Shown here piece after piece: positions 43,903 through 53,852 of a DNA stretch of 64,000 nucleotides. Source of the DNA: Eutreptiella sp. 'Long Island Sound 2002' (Eukaryota; Euglenozoa; Euglenophyceae; Eutreptiales; Eutreptiaceae). Every line of letters starts with the position of its first letter. Within the stretch, counting starts at the first letter, position 1. The notes beneath the pieces were generated by a model, which was not told the origin of the DNA, ran no database searches, and saw nothing but the letters and a program-made list of their open reading frames with translations. Position numbers and translations under genes: made by a program. The stretch spans positions 37,581,998-37,645,997 of the forward strand of contig OZ038389.1 of NCBI GenBank assembly GCA_964036045.1. The letters are read 5' to 3'.

Positions 43903-44123
43903 AGCAGTGATGCATTGGAAGGGGGGGGAGCCATCCCCCACCCCCCCTCCAGCGCGCCCAGCCTATGCCCAGCCCCTGTCTCCCTGACGGCAAGTGCCAG
44001 CCTCAATGGCATTTGTAATCCACACTAACCGCCCCCAACCGCTTTGGCAACCTCCTACCATCGCTTATCTAACGGCTTCTGGGGCCGCCTCAGAGGTCCC
44101 TTCCCTTCTGATGCATCCCTGCT
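43903..44123 (-). mobile_element. MITE-like element, copy 2 (inverted relative to copy 1)
   Basis: About 221 bp with ends AGCAGTGATGCATTGGAAGG and CCTTCTGATGCATCCCTGCT, mutually complementary at most positions. Reverse-complemented, the interior aligns with copy 1 throughout (GATTACAAATGCCATTGAGG, GGGCTGGGCATAGGCTGGGC). It lies about 260 bp from the WD40 exon 43428-43642, inside the intron before that exon. Confidence 0.72.
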
Positions 44124-44129
44124 CTCTAG

Positions 44130-44705
44130 CCCCTGCCCACCCTTCCCAACCCTCCGTGTTCCTCCACGACCCATCACTACCACACGCAACTCTCTTTGAA
44201 ACCGTCCAAACCTCCCGTCCTCTGCAACTGTCTTTGGGATTCCAAAGCTTCACCGACACACTGCCCGTTCCTCTACACCCTCCACTCCAACGCCGGTCTG
44301 GGCCTTCCTCGGTCCTCCACAAACAAACATTGCACAGCCCTTAGCACCCCTTCACAATCCTGAGCAGTTCTCTGTGGCCCTGCAACTGCGGTCATTCACG
44401 ATCCTCGACGACCCTCAACGACCCACAACACCGACAACACCCCCGAACTGCGGCCTACATCCGTTGCACCCCTTCTCCCGATGCTTCGCAGCCTTTTCCA
44501 GACCCCCCCCCCCGGAGTGTGCGTCTGGATGCACCTGGTCAACGGCACGGGCAACAGCGCGTCTCTGGGACGGCCGACCCCCGGAGAAGTCAAACAGGAC
44601 GAGTCATCCGGGGGCTCCGTTGACACAACCAAAACACGTTCGGACCCACAGAGGGTCAGAATGAGCAGTGGCGAGAGGCCAATAGGCGCCGCCAAAGGCA
44701 AACAA
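44130..44705. other. Intron of the WD40 gene, no other feature recognised
   Basis: C/T-rich on the plus strand with many CCAACCC-like words. No domain on either strand. Confidence 0.4.
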
Positions 44706-44709
44706 TCTG

Positions 44710-44832
44710 ATACTGAGGCCTTGTGCCAAACCCCCCTTCCAGAGCGCTAATACCGAGGCCTTGTGCCAAACCCCCCTTCCCAGAGCGCTAATACCGAGGC
44801 CTTGTGCCAAACCCCCAGTCCAGAGCGCTCTC
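44710..44832. repeat. 40-41-bp tandem repeat, three units
   Basis: Units ACYGAGGCCTTGTGCCAAAC plus CCCCCTTCCAGAGCGCTAAT, the third diverged (CCCCAGTCC). Confidence 0.92.
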
Positions 44833-45281
44833 CAACCCCAACAGCCCCGGCACACATGTGCCCAACCCTCTTCAGTGCTGCTCGACACGTGCAACACGCC
44901 AGAGGTCATCCCCAAGGCCTCATCCACCAGTGCCAACCGGGGGCGCAGACGACCAGAGACCGGATTGGCAACCCTGTGCAAGCCCGTCCGCAGCCGCCCA
45001 ATCGCCACCGGGGCCTCTAGCCCCCACCGCACGGCCCAATCCTTCCTCGTCCCCTCCGATCCCCGGCAACAGCCCTTCACGAGCCCTCACACGAATCTCG
45101 TGCCATGACATGCCTTGAGGCAGTGAGAGCGTCACGGGGAATCCAGGGGTGGATATAGTTGGGGGGGGGGGGGGCTCCCCCCCCGATGACAATTACGATT
45201 ACGATTTACCCGTTTGACTGAACTCGCAGTTTGGCCAGCAGTTTTACAAGAGGACTGAGGGCCCAAAAAAGCGCCAGAGCA

Positions 45282-45365
45282 GGTGCTGCCATGGATTTGA
45301 ACCCAGGTCAATCATTCTATAACCCTGTGCATATACCACTGTACTACTGAGCCAATCTGCCAGCC
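45282..45365 (-). ncRNA. tRNA-like sequence, probably a tRNA-derived SINE head or tRNA pseudogene
   Basis: On the minus strand an A-box-like TGGCTCAGTAG and a B-box GGTTCAAATCC occur at tRNA-like spacing, with a D-loop-like AGTGGTA. The T-arm pairs only partly and the acceptor ends do not pair cleanly, so it is not a functional tRNA as read. Downstream a T6 run (about 45265-45270) could stop RNA polymerase III. A SINE would explain the location inside an intron, but no second copy is in the window to define its length. Confidence 0.5.
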
Positions 45366-45369
45366 CTGA

Positions 45370-46285
45370 ACACAAGACAATACATTGCACAGGGGTTGGT
45401 GTATCCCATGAACACAGTCCACACAGTGCAATCATTTCTTGGCACATTTTGCCAAAAAAAAAAAAGGCTTACAATTCCGAATCATCTGTGCCTGAACTGC
45501 CAGAGCTAATCGTCATCGTAATCGTCATTCCGTCATCACTGCCTCCTGGCTCAACAGCCCCCCCACCCCCCCCCCCACCCCCACCTTTGGTAATGTCGTC
45601 ACTACTATACCCACCCCCGGGGGAATCTTCGAGGGGTTTTGTGGAGGGCCCAAATTCGGGAGGGCGGAGTTTGGCATAGCTCCTCAGGAACGAAGGAACC
45701 ATTTGTCAGTGAGGGGGAACAAACAACAGGGGCACATGGGCGGATGGCCTCTGGATGGACGCCTCCATTTCCTGAAGGCCCACTTTCCATCCCCAACAAC
45801 TCGGAGGAGATGTGTGGCGTCCAGGCGACAACAGCGGCAAAGGGAACCACGACCACGAGATCTGATCCGATCCTTCCCCCACTTCAAAGTCTTGGTTTCG
45901 TGCCAAGCACAGCGCCGTTCCTGCTTTTGCCGCCGTTTCAGCAGCACGCCCCACCCGCCCTACCGACGAGCACAGGGCCGCACGGCACCGGCGTGAGGGG
46001 GTAGATCTGCTTCTTGTCGCTGCCTAACGGCGGACTGGGCAGCCGCCAGCCACGGCAAAACATGGGGCCCAGCGATGCCTCAACACCAAATCTGTCCAAT
46101 TCAATTCCTTCCCCGCGCCCGGACAGTGTCTTACAGCATCGCACGCCCCCCCCCCCAGGCCCCCCACGTTTGGCTCCATTTGTTGGGGCCGTACATTCTT
46201 CACTGCGTCTTGTCCATGGGAACAGAACTCGTGGTCCTGGTGCCCAGCCTCACGACCATGCGGGCACACAACACGGCGCGGGCAC
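45370..46285. other. Intron of the WD40 gene with low-complexity patches
   Basis: Includes A12 at about 45454-45465, C runs at 45560-45590 and poly(C) at 46147-46160. The frames here (e.g. minus 45469-45702, Ser/Asp/Gly-rich) have no recognisable domain. Confidence 0.4.
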
Positions 46286-46291
46286 CCACAC

Positions 46292-46417
46292 CTGCCCGCA
46301 TGTAATCAGTTCTCGGGGCTGCATGAACGACCAGCCGATGCCCAGCAACGACTTGTTCGTGTGCGCCATCGTGTTGCAGATGGGGGCCTCGGGGGCCCGG
46401 CGATCCCAAATGCAGAC
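46292..46417 (-). CDS. WD40 gene, exon 4 seen (end of blade 4, start of blade 5)
   Basis: Exactly 126 nt (42 codons), bounded by a CTCAG acceptor and a GTGTGG donor, phase 0 at both ends. It encodes VCIWDRRAPEAPIC, then AHTNKSLLGIGWSF and PRELITCGQ. This is the WD-H...W-S module: the end strand with WD, the next blade's His, then the Trp. Spliced to the previous exon it gives VTEGG-VCIWDRR, and to the next ITCGQ-DNLIRFW. The gene is probably single-copy and translated; family-level assignment (WD40) is firm, WDR59-type is by motif order only. Confidence 0.72.
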
Positions 46418-46494
46418 CTGAGCAGCGAAGCCGGGGCACTGGAAACTCGGCGTTGGAGGATTGACCCGTCGAGGGGGAGTCCGATTGCGGGCGG

Positions 46495-47030
46495 CGGGGG
46501 GGGGGGGGGGGGGTACCACGAATGCTGGTACAGGGGGGGGGGGGGAGGGGATTCGTGCCAAGTCATATTCGCGGTGGTAAATTTTCGCTGCGGGAAATTT
46601 TGCGGAAGCCCCTGGATTTTGTGGGAAAATTCGCGGCCAATTTAAAACGTGAAGTTTCCCACACGAAGTTGACTGCCCCCAACAACCCCCCCCTTTGTGG
46701 GTAGGTTCCCGTAGTACAACCGGCGTGAAAGAAGAGGAGTGGGTTTACGCGTGGGGGGGGGGGAGGTCATGGCCAAACCGACTGCAAACTGGCGGAATTC
46801 CCCGAAACGTTTGCCGCCGCTCGAGACCAGCGCGCGCTATTTGCAGAAACGCCGGGCAAAGCGGCAGAGCTACGCGTTGTAGCAACGGACACGGGCATGT
46901 GATGCGACCGGCGACGGCGCACACGGCGACCCCACATGTGACGTGTGGCCGTCGCCCTCCACAACCCCCGTGCGTCCTGAGCGGCGGATCTCACGGAGGG
47001 GGGGGGGGGGGGGATGGTGCTTAGACCCTC
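46495..47030. other. Poly(G)-rich intronic DNA
   Basis: G runs of 8-19 at 46495-46513, 46533-46549, 46756-46768 and 46998-47014. No exon recognised. Confidence 0.45.
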
Positions 47031-47048
47031 TCCTGGAGGTCGGGGTCC

Positions 47049-47109
47049 GAGGCCTGCGCCATTGAAAACGGTCTGAATGAGGAGGCTCTTCCCAAAGAGC
47101 TCCTCAAGA
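47049..47109 (+). CDS. Possible short exon on the plus strand
   Basis: The frame reads ACAIENGLNEEALPKELLKM and is followed directly by a GTATGA donor at 47110. The helical, non-repetitive peptide and donor suggest a real exon, but the acceptor is unclear and no protein family is recognised. Confidence 0.28.
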
Positions 47110-47251
47110 TGGTATGACACCCCCGCCCACCTCGCCTCCCGCCCGACAGCGCTCCCCGAGCTGCCTGCTGATGCAGTTCCCGCTGTTCAGCAGCCCTACT
47201 TCCCCTGCCTCTCCTGCTGCGGGTTTGCAGCGCCGTTGGGCGCAAGTGAAT

Positions 47252-47455
47252 CCACGAGAGCGAGAAAGAGGAGAGGGGGAGGGAGGGAGGGAGGGAGATC
47301 GACAGTGAGCGAGAGAAATAGAGACGCCAGAGGGAGCGCGCGCGCGCGCGACAGAAAGACAGTGCCCGAGAGCGAGAGAGCGAGAGACGGAGAAAGAGCG
47401 CACGTGTAAGCGCAAGAGTGAGAGCGACAGCGAGAGCGAGAGATGATGGGTTGCC
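47252..47455. repeat. 200-bp purine (GA)-rich tract with a (CG)7-8 run
   Basis: Almost pure GAGA/GGGA/GCGAGA sequence on the plus strand, interrupted by alternating GC at 47336-47352. Potential triplex and Z-DNA former. Minus-strand translations (Ser/Leu-rich) are low complexity. Confidence 0.85.
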
Positions 47456-48014
47456 CCCTTGGCACAGCACGCCCTATGACATGGGCCCGCGAATCCGTGG
47501 AGAGGGGTCCCTCTGTGGACCAGTGGGGGAGTCGTGGCCGCGGGGCACATGGAGGAGGTGGTGTGGCCTTGCCTTCCCACAGACCGCACGGACTTTGTGT
47601 CCCCGGGGGCCCAGGGACGCCATCCCTCCCCGGTGCCACTGGGGGCCCGTTGCAGCCCGTCGCAGCACACACCTGGCCCCCTTGGTGCGCGCTGGCCATC
47701 ACGTTGTGGTTGTGGAGGTTCCACCTGCAGCGAAGAGGGCAATGTCCCCACAAAGTGTGTGAGGTTAACCTGGGAGCGGTCCATTGCTGAGTGACCCGGG
47801 GGGGGGGGGGGGGGGTATGTTTGGGGCCCTTGCCAGCCCCGGCCGACCCACCCACCCACCCACATTAGAAAAATTGTCCTCCGGCAAAAAATGAAATTTA
47901 TTAAAGGGGCCGGAAATTCGAGGCCCATTTTAGGTACACAAACTTTTTTTTGGCCTCTGACCCACCCACCCACCCACCGCCTGGGGGGGGGGGGGTTGCC
48001 CACTAAGCAATGGC

Positions 48015-48182
48015 TTGCCCGGGAGGCATACAGTGATTCGGGGCTGACGCATTGTCCAACGATGAAGGGGTCACACTATGACACCGTGACATTCCGACAA
48101 CAGCCGCCATGAGGTCCGGAGGTGTGGAGATTCCCCAGTATTTCCCCGTCCCCGTCCCCTTCCCCTTCCCCTTGCCATCTCC
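48015..48182 (+). repeat. Dispersed repeat, copy 1 (partner 55395-55545)
   Basis: Shares with 55.4 kb GGGAGGCATACAGTGATTCG, AAGGGGTCACACTATGACAC and GGAGATTCCCCAGTATT, ending in a CCTTCCCCTTCCCCTT pyrimidine tract. A CACAAAGTGTRTGAGGTT word precedes copy 2 directly, but sits 265 bp before copy 1 (47749-47767), so copy 1 is interrupted by an insertion that contains a G run. Confidence 0.8.
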
Positions 48183-48991
48183 TGCTGCGGTGTTTGAGCG
48201 ACCCGGGGCAAGCCCCGAGCGGTGGCAGTGCCGGGCTGGTGGTGGGGCCGCGGGCATCCTGCACCCGGGCGTGCCCTGTGCACTGTGGCTCGGGGGGGTG
48301 CGCCCGGGACCAGGACTCGCCGACCGAAGAAACCGATGTGCCCTTGACACTGCAGCCCCTGCCCCTGACGCTGTGCTTGTGCGATGACATCAAAAGGGAT
48401 GGCTGGGCCTCATCAGACCAGACAAACAAACCAGAGGCCGGGAGGAGGGGGGGGCTGCGAAATGTGACTCGATGAGGTTTGGCGCAGCATTCTGAAAATT
48501 AAAAAGGGGGGAGGGGTTACCCCCTTTGTGGCGTAAATGTTTTTGGTTGTGTGGGTCATTGTTGGTGAAAGGTTTGAACATGAGTGGCTCCTCATTGGAT
48601 GGTCATGCCCACACAAATTCTTGCCCCTCCATCATGGGGCCACCTTGGTAGAAATTGAGGGCATCCTGGTAGGAATTTGGCCATCTCGGTAGGAATTTGA
48701 GTCACCATGTACAGCCATGTGGCAAAAACACCACGCTTCAAATGGCGTAATAACCCAGCTGCCGAAAAAAGGGTGTGCGGTGAGCGAGAAAAGAGCATTG
48801 CTCCGGAGCATGGCCGCACATCCACAAACACATGCCCCGCTCCTCCCGGGACACTATGAAGCGATACACATGGACAGCTCCCAAAATGGTTCGGCGCGCT
48901 ATCTGTGTGTGCAGGACGTGGCAGGGCACAGCGGTCCGGCTCCCGGTGCCCGCGCCGGAGGGACTTGCCAGATATGGATGTTCCCCCCCAC

Positions 48992-49104
48992 CCCACCCTC
49001 AGTGACGTAGTACAAGTGACGAAACCCGGTGGACCCAAAACGGACCCCCAAGGGGGAGGGGATCCCTGAGTCCCCAACATCGACACGACGATTCATGTTG
49101 AGGT
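48992..49104 (-). CDS. WD40 gene, exon 3 seen (blade 4)
   Basis: From a TACAG acceptor the frame reads LNMNRRVDVGDSG, then PLGVRFGSTGFRHLYYVTEGG, up to a GTGGGG donor (48986-48991) used in phase 0. The strand pattern (VRFG...HLYYVTEGG-VCIWD after splicing) is that of a WD blade. If the donor is not used, readthrough gives GGNIHIWQV, also WD-like, so the exact 3' end is open. Confidence 0.5.
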
Positions 49105-50054
49105 CTGTATCATAGTTTTTTTCCACGAAATTGTCGTCGGGGCAGCTTTGCGGCCTAGCGTGTCCGCCATCACCGGTCGTCAGACTGCCTGCTAACAGAG
49201 CCCAAAAGAGCCCAACAGAGCCCCACCCTGTGTGACATTCCGTCTGGTTGTTGCTCCTTTACGGGGCCCTGGACAGTCAACCGTTCTTCCCTTCGCATGT
49301 TGCGTTGGGTTGCTGCTTTCTGTCGGCCGCTGCGGCCGGTGCTCTTGCTGGTGTCGTTTCCGCGTTCGCGGAGCCCAGTAAATGGTGTGTTGGGGCTGTG
49401 CTGAATGTGGCATGGTGTGCCGTTTGCGCGTCAGCGGCGCCCAATAGTTGGCGTATTGAGGATGTGCTGGTTGTTGCCGGGGTCATTTGACTGTTTTTGC
49501 TGTCCACACGCCTCTGTCCACAGGCCGTCCGTAGCCTGCCTTGCTGTGTTTCTGTGTGCGTGAGGCCCAGGTGCCGTGTTCCTCCACGCGCTGTCCCGGC
49601 CGTCCACCATATGTCCTTTTCCCCCTCACGGCTGGTCTGCCCCTGATGGGCCCCCGCTCCTGTTGCGCAAACATCCCATCTGGGCTGCGGGAGACACCCC
49701 CCACCTGATGCCTGTTGAGCAAGGGTTGCTCTGGCACCCGGTAGCGACGGGGCTGGCTGGCCAAGCCATCCCCTTTATTGTCGCTGCCTCCCATGCGCAC
49801 GCTCTGCCGTCCGCTCCATTCTGGTTTCCTGTTCCCGCTGTTCTGGTTGCCTCTCCTGCCTTGCTGTGCCCCTCCTCCTTGTTTGCTGTGCTCGCCCTTG
49901 TCCCTCCTGGTGTGGCTCCCGCGTTCTGTGTGTCTGTGTTGCTCCTCCCCCTGTCTGTTGGCGCTCCTGGGTGCCCATGTCGTGCACCCCCTCCTGTCCC
50001 ATCCGCCTGCCCCCCCGGCTCGCTCGGCGTGCGCCGCATTTGGTGGTTGCTGCA

Positions 50055-50284
50055 GTGCTCGCACCTCATGGTTCCCTTGTGGCCTCAAGGGCCCCTTCTC
50101 CTGTCTCAGCCAGGCTCGCTACTGGATTGCCTGGGGAGTGGTGGGTGCTGGGGAGGCCTGCTTCGAAATTGCTCGGTCATACTTGCTGCAGCGCGTGCAG
50201 TTCGGGGTGCCATTGGCCAGCAAGCAGCTCGTTCAGGCAAAGCTGGTGGATATGAGCACGCAGCTGTCGCTGGCATTGCTCATG
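50055..50284 (+). CDS. Exon matching glutaryl-CoA dehydrogenase (acyl-CoA dehydrogenase family)
   Basis: The plus strand encodes [20 protein letters not shown] then [39 protein letters not shown] and SLALLM. This matches the C-terminal domain of glutaryl-CoA dehydrogenase (lysine/tryptophan catabolism, mitochondrial FAD enzyme), including the diagnostic ARYGIAWG and QFGVPLA-x-Q-L words. The acceptor is probably CTGCAG ending at 50054. Homology stops at ATG 50284, where the next bases are GC rather than GT, so a GC donor or a truncated exon is implied. The exons before and after were not found within the window. It lies opposite to the WD40 gene, inside its intron. Confidence 0.68.
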
Positions 50285-50289
50285 GCCCC

Positions 50290-51290
50290 CCCCTTGCCCC
50301 CCCCCCTCCACCCAAATCATGACGTCAATATCATATCCCTTGGGACTTGCCATAGAGCGCGGGGTCAGCTCACGACTGGCCCGCCCATGGCCCTTCGAGG
50401 CCGAGGAGATATCGAGGCTGGTGCTCCCTGGGACGCGACAAAGGGGGTGTTGCAGACCTGATGTTGAGGAGGTTCCCATGACTTAATGGCTTGAAAACGC
50501 ACGAATGCCGGCGGGTCCTGCAAGGCATGGTGGGTGCGTTGTGACTCAGAAATGCAGGAGACTGCGATGGGAGAGAGCACAAGGACAAGCAAGAGGGAAG
50601 TGGACCCCGTGTCGTCTGGCGCAAACGGATGATTGTTTCGGATCCCGTGACAAATCCACGAACGAAATCCCAAACACAGGGGAGCCGCAGGACGCCCGAC
50701 TGCAGACTGCATGTAGGCCACAGAGGAGCATGTTCCAAGACATTGAACAACAAATGGAATGAATGGCTAATGAGCAACCATCCCACTCTCCAAGCGGGGT
50801 ATTTGATTTTCAGATTGAAATGTGCTCAGGGGTGAGCTTGTACGCTCGATCGAAATAGCTTGGGCAGCTGACGCACGTGGGTGAGACCTTGTGGGTGTTT
50901 GCCTCTATTTCGTTTGACACGATGGAGATGTCTAACACTTTGTGGGTGAGGTGTCTGGTCGCGAAGCATGTGGGGCGTCGCCGGGACCGACAGTGTTTGC
51001 CCACAGTTCAGCAACAACAGAGTAGCATCGTAGGGCTCTACTGTCAGGGAAGCGGGAAGAACTACGGCAAACGACAAGAATGGGATCGGGATCTGACAGC
51101 AATCAGACGGACGACTGTCGAAGTTTGCGTGATGCACGGAATAACGTGACATTGCAGGTGGATGATTCAGTTCTACTGCTGTGCTCGAAAGTTCTTTGTG
51201 TCTCCCGAGGTTGGGGGGATGGAAAGTGCAGTTTTGTGGGTGAGCGTGGACGACCCGAAACTCCATTGTTTTCCATGCCAGCCTCGTGGT
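50290..51290. other. Intron of the WD40 gene
   Basis: No further exon is certain. A minus-strand stretch [14 protein letters not shown] followed by GTGGAG (about 50320-50366) could be the end of blade 3, but the phases do not fit the next exon, so it is not called. Confidence 0.35.
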
Positions 51291-51299
51291 TTCTTTCAC

Positions 51300-51420
51300 C
51301 AGCACTTCACCACCACTTCACCACCACTGCACCAGCACTGCACCACCACTTCACCGCCACTTCACCGCCACTTCACCGCCACTTCACCACCACTTCACCA
51401 CCACTTCACAACCACCTGTG
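51300..51420. repeat. 12-bp minisatellite (CACTTCACCACC)n
   Basis: About ten units with CACTGCACCAGC and CACTTCACCGCC variants, 90 bp downstream (in minus sense) of the WD40 exon at 51512-51613. Confidence 0.93.
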
Positions 51421-51511
51421 CAGAAACGCACTCACTCAACGCAACGCCACACACACCCGCCAATGGAGGCTGCGCGGAAGGATCTCTCGGTGGGTAACAG
51501 CACAAACATAC

Positions 51512-51613
51512 CGCGTGTCCCAGACCACTACCTCCCGTGGGGAGCAGTGGGCTAGAGTTGAATCTTCGACTGGGGACCAATCAAGGCCCACGACTGACCA
51601 CCCTGTGGCAAAC
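51512..51613 (-). CDS. WD40 gene, exon 2 seen (blade 1 end and blade 2 strand)
   Basis: Between an ATGCAG acceptor and a GTATGT donor the frame encodes FATGWSVVGLDWSPVEDSTL then AHCSPREVVVWDTR: the W-x-V-x-x-x-x-W-S-P start and the V-V-V-W-D-T-R end of one WD blade. The position relative to exon 1 parallels WDR59, where a KWDIGAVQWNP segment follows the first strand. A further short exon between 53.4 and 51.6 kb is needed for the phases to fit and was not identified. Confidence 0.65.
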
Positions 51614-51639
51614 CTGCATTGAGACAGCATCGCACCGAC

Positions 51640-53410
51640 AGCCCTGGCTGTGCGACGACCAAGGGCTTGCTTGGAAAAGACGCACCAAGTTAGGCCCGAA
51701 ATACGTTAACCTGGCCAGAGAAATCACCGTGCAATGCAAAGTGGCAGCGGTCAACAAACCACCATGTGTGCCTTGCACTTTGCACATCTCTTGGGCACAT
51801 TTCTGCATCAAGCTCCACATGACGTGTACAATGCACAACGCACGGGTTTCTTTCAAGTTGTGCACATTCTGCTCCAAGGAACCATGCAGTGCACCGTGTG
51901 GGTGAGACTGGAAGGTCTGGCCCACTGCTCACAACCCCTTCTTTCCTTCGGCCTCTTGTTTCCAAGTGCAGCCGAGGCAGGGCACCTTTCCTCCTGGATG
52001 GTTGTGTGAACCCTCCACCAGCAGTTCTCCGTACACTCCTCCACAAGTGCACACCACACGGGCGTTGGGGTCTGTGAGGCTACCGGAACGGCAAAATTGC
52101 CTTTAATATGGCGGGATCATCCAATCGACCAACACCGACCATTGAGCCCTCATTGCGAAGAAAAAATGTCATTGAAACTATCGTTACTCCAAATGATTGG
52201 AAAAGCAACACATGAAGGTTTGCCGCTTTGCGGATTGGTTTCCCAACAACACAATGCCCGTCCTTTTCCCCGCTTTCTCATCGTCTGTTCTCTCCAATGT
52301 TCTGGATGCAATTCTCTGGTGCCCCTCCCGCGTTCCCCAAAAGCGCCACCAGCGCGCCAAACCTGCCCCCACCCCACTCGGCGTCCACTTCCGTGCTCCA
52401 TATTGGCACGGCCTACGTACTCGGGCAAGTTGTCATGGCATGACATTGATGCGGCGGGTGAATATGGACATCAAGGGTCCATATTTGGTGCACTGGAGAC
52501 GGGGTGCACCATGAACAATGGCCGAACTCCAAATACGTGCAAGGGCAGGAGAAGGCACCTGTCACAGTCTGCCTGCCACACCACAGGTTTCGACTGCGGA
52601 GCAGAAAGGTCGCACACCGCCAGCTGATTGACGATGGACATGCCAACCAGGCTGCAGCTGGACTTTTGTGGGCACCACTACGAAAGGAGGGACAAATGGG
52701 TCGGCTCGCCGTACACCCCTAGCCCCCCCTTCACCCCCCCCCCCCTCTCTTCTTATAATATCACGCGCGTGACAGGATTTTGACACGTGATATTACGTTG
52801 TGCGTGATATTATTGTTATTTTTGATGTTATTGGCCAGCCCCCCGTTCCATGTCATGTTTGTCATGCCTGATCCCACTCGCTTGCAGGACACGAGAATTC
52901 AGCCCTAAAATGTTGCAGCTGCAAAGCACAAGCCCAAACCCAAGCCAGCAGCATGGCTGCCGTCCATGCTTGCTTTGCTGGCATAGAAATAAATGTGTTT
53001 TACTGTCGTGATTCACCTTACCGACAATGTTTTGCCTTGTTACCTGGGGCTGGGTCAGGCAGGCAAAATGCATGCGTGATATGAGTTGGGCATTATTTAT
53101 TTAGTTCGGTGCGTGATAATATGGGGTGGGGGGGGGGGGTTGGTCAATTTTTGCCCGCGAATCGCTGGACAAGCCCCGCCGGTCGGTTGGCAGTTGGCTT
53201 GCCGGCCAGAGCAACCCCATCCTTTCCGCACTTCTGCACGTACACTTTGTGTTTCGTAGTCACACGCAACGGGGCGCCGAGGACCGATTGCCCTGAAATG
53301 CCATGAAATGACACCACCCACATGACATGCAACAAGAGCGTGCCTCGACAAGTGAAATGTGCCGGTCGCGAGGGGCAAGCATGCGGCGCTCCAAGCGCTC
53401 CCCATTCTCA
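51640..53410. other. Intron of the WD40 gene
   Basis: Mixed sequence with a C run at 52735-52745 and a G run at 53129-53139. A missing short exon should lie here. No repeat or other gene recognised. Confidence 0.4.
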
Positions 53411-53418
53411 CCACTCAC

Positions 53419-53541
53419 CAACCAAATGTAGTTCCTGTCCGCTAAGGCGATCCACTGGCCAGTGAAGTCCACGGATATGCACTTCACCACTGGTTGGTGC
53501 TTCTTGAGGGAGAGCTTCCAATCCACCATGGTAGGCACCAT
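53419..53541 (-). CDS. WDR59-like: WD40 gene, first coding exon (WDR59/Sea3-like N-terminus)
   Basis: 123 nt (41 codons) from the ATG at 53541 to a consensus GTGAGT donor (53413-53418). The peptide has VVKCISVDFTGQWIAL followed by ADRNYIWL, matching the conserved WDR59 start (SVDFSGQWALLAGRRYL-type). With the four other exons it outlines the N-terminal beta-propeller of a GATOR2/SEA-complex subunit, a TORC1 regulator. The choice of this ATG over the one four codons downstream (53529) is arbitrary. The exons span about 10 kb with introns of 0.1-2.7 kb; the C-terminal RWD/RING part was not located and may lie below 43 kb. Confidence 0.58.
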
Positions 53542-53779
53542 GGCGAGTCCTACTGGCAACAATGCGCCAGAGGACACACCAAAGCCAAAGCAAAGGAAGT
53601 CTGCAAACGTCATGAGACATACCCAACTATACCAATCACTACGCAATGCATTCCATGTGTGCACACGAGATACACGGGTGAAGACCACCAAAATACACAT
53701 GTGGTTTTCGGCGAGTCTCCCCATGGCGAGACACCCGCTGAAAAGCGCGCCACATGGCCAAACCGAAATTGGGGGTGGG

Positions 53780-53815
53780 TCAAGTCACGGTACGTCACGG
53801 TACGTCACGGTAGTG
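53780..53815. repeat. 10-bp repeat (ACGGTACGTC)n, cluster 1
   Basis: GTCACGGTACGTCACGGTAC plus GTCACGGTAGTGACCG: three units, preceded by GGGGGTGGGT. The unit contains the palindrome GGTACC-like GTAC core. Cluster 2 at 54880-54915 has the same preceding GGGGGTGGGT. Confidence 0.85.
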
Positions 53816-53852
53816 ACCGCCGAAGGACTACTTTTTACAACAACAACAATTT

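Noticed and set aside
45282-45365. Functional tRNA gene
   Set aside because: T-arm and acceptor pairing are broken and no normal 7-nt anticodon loop can be drawn.
47196-48003. 299- and 219-codon Ser/Leu-rich minus-strand frames
   Set aside because: Driven by the GA-rich purine tract and poly(C); low complexity.
50315-50370. Blade-3 exon of the WD40 gene ([14 protein letters not shown])
   Set aside because: WD-like and followed by GTGGAG, but the reading phase does not join to the exon at 48992-49104, and the acceptor is unclear.
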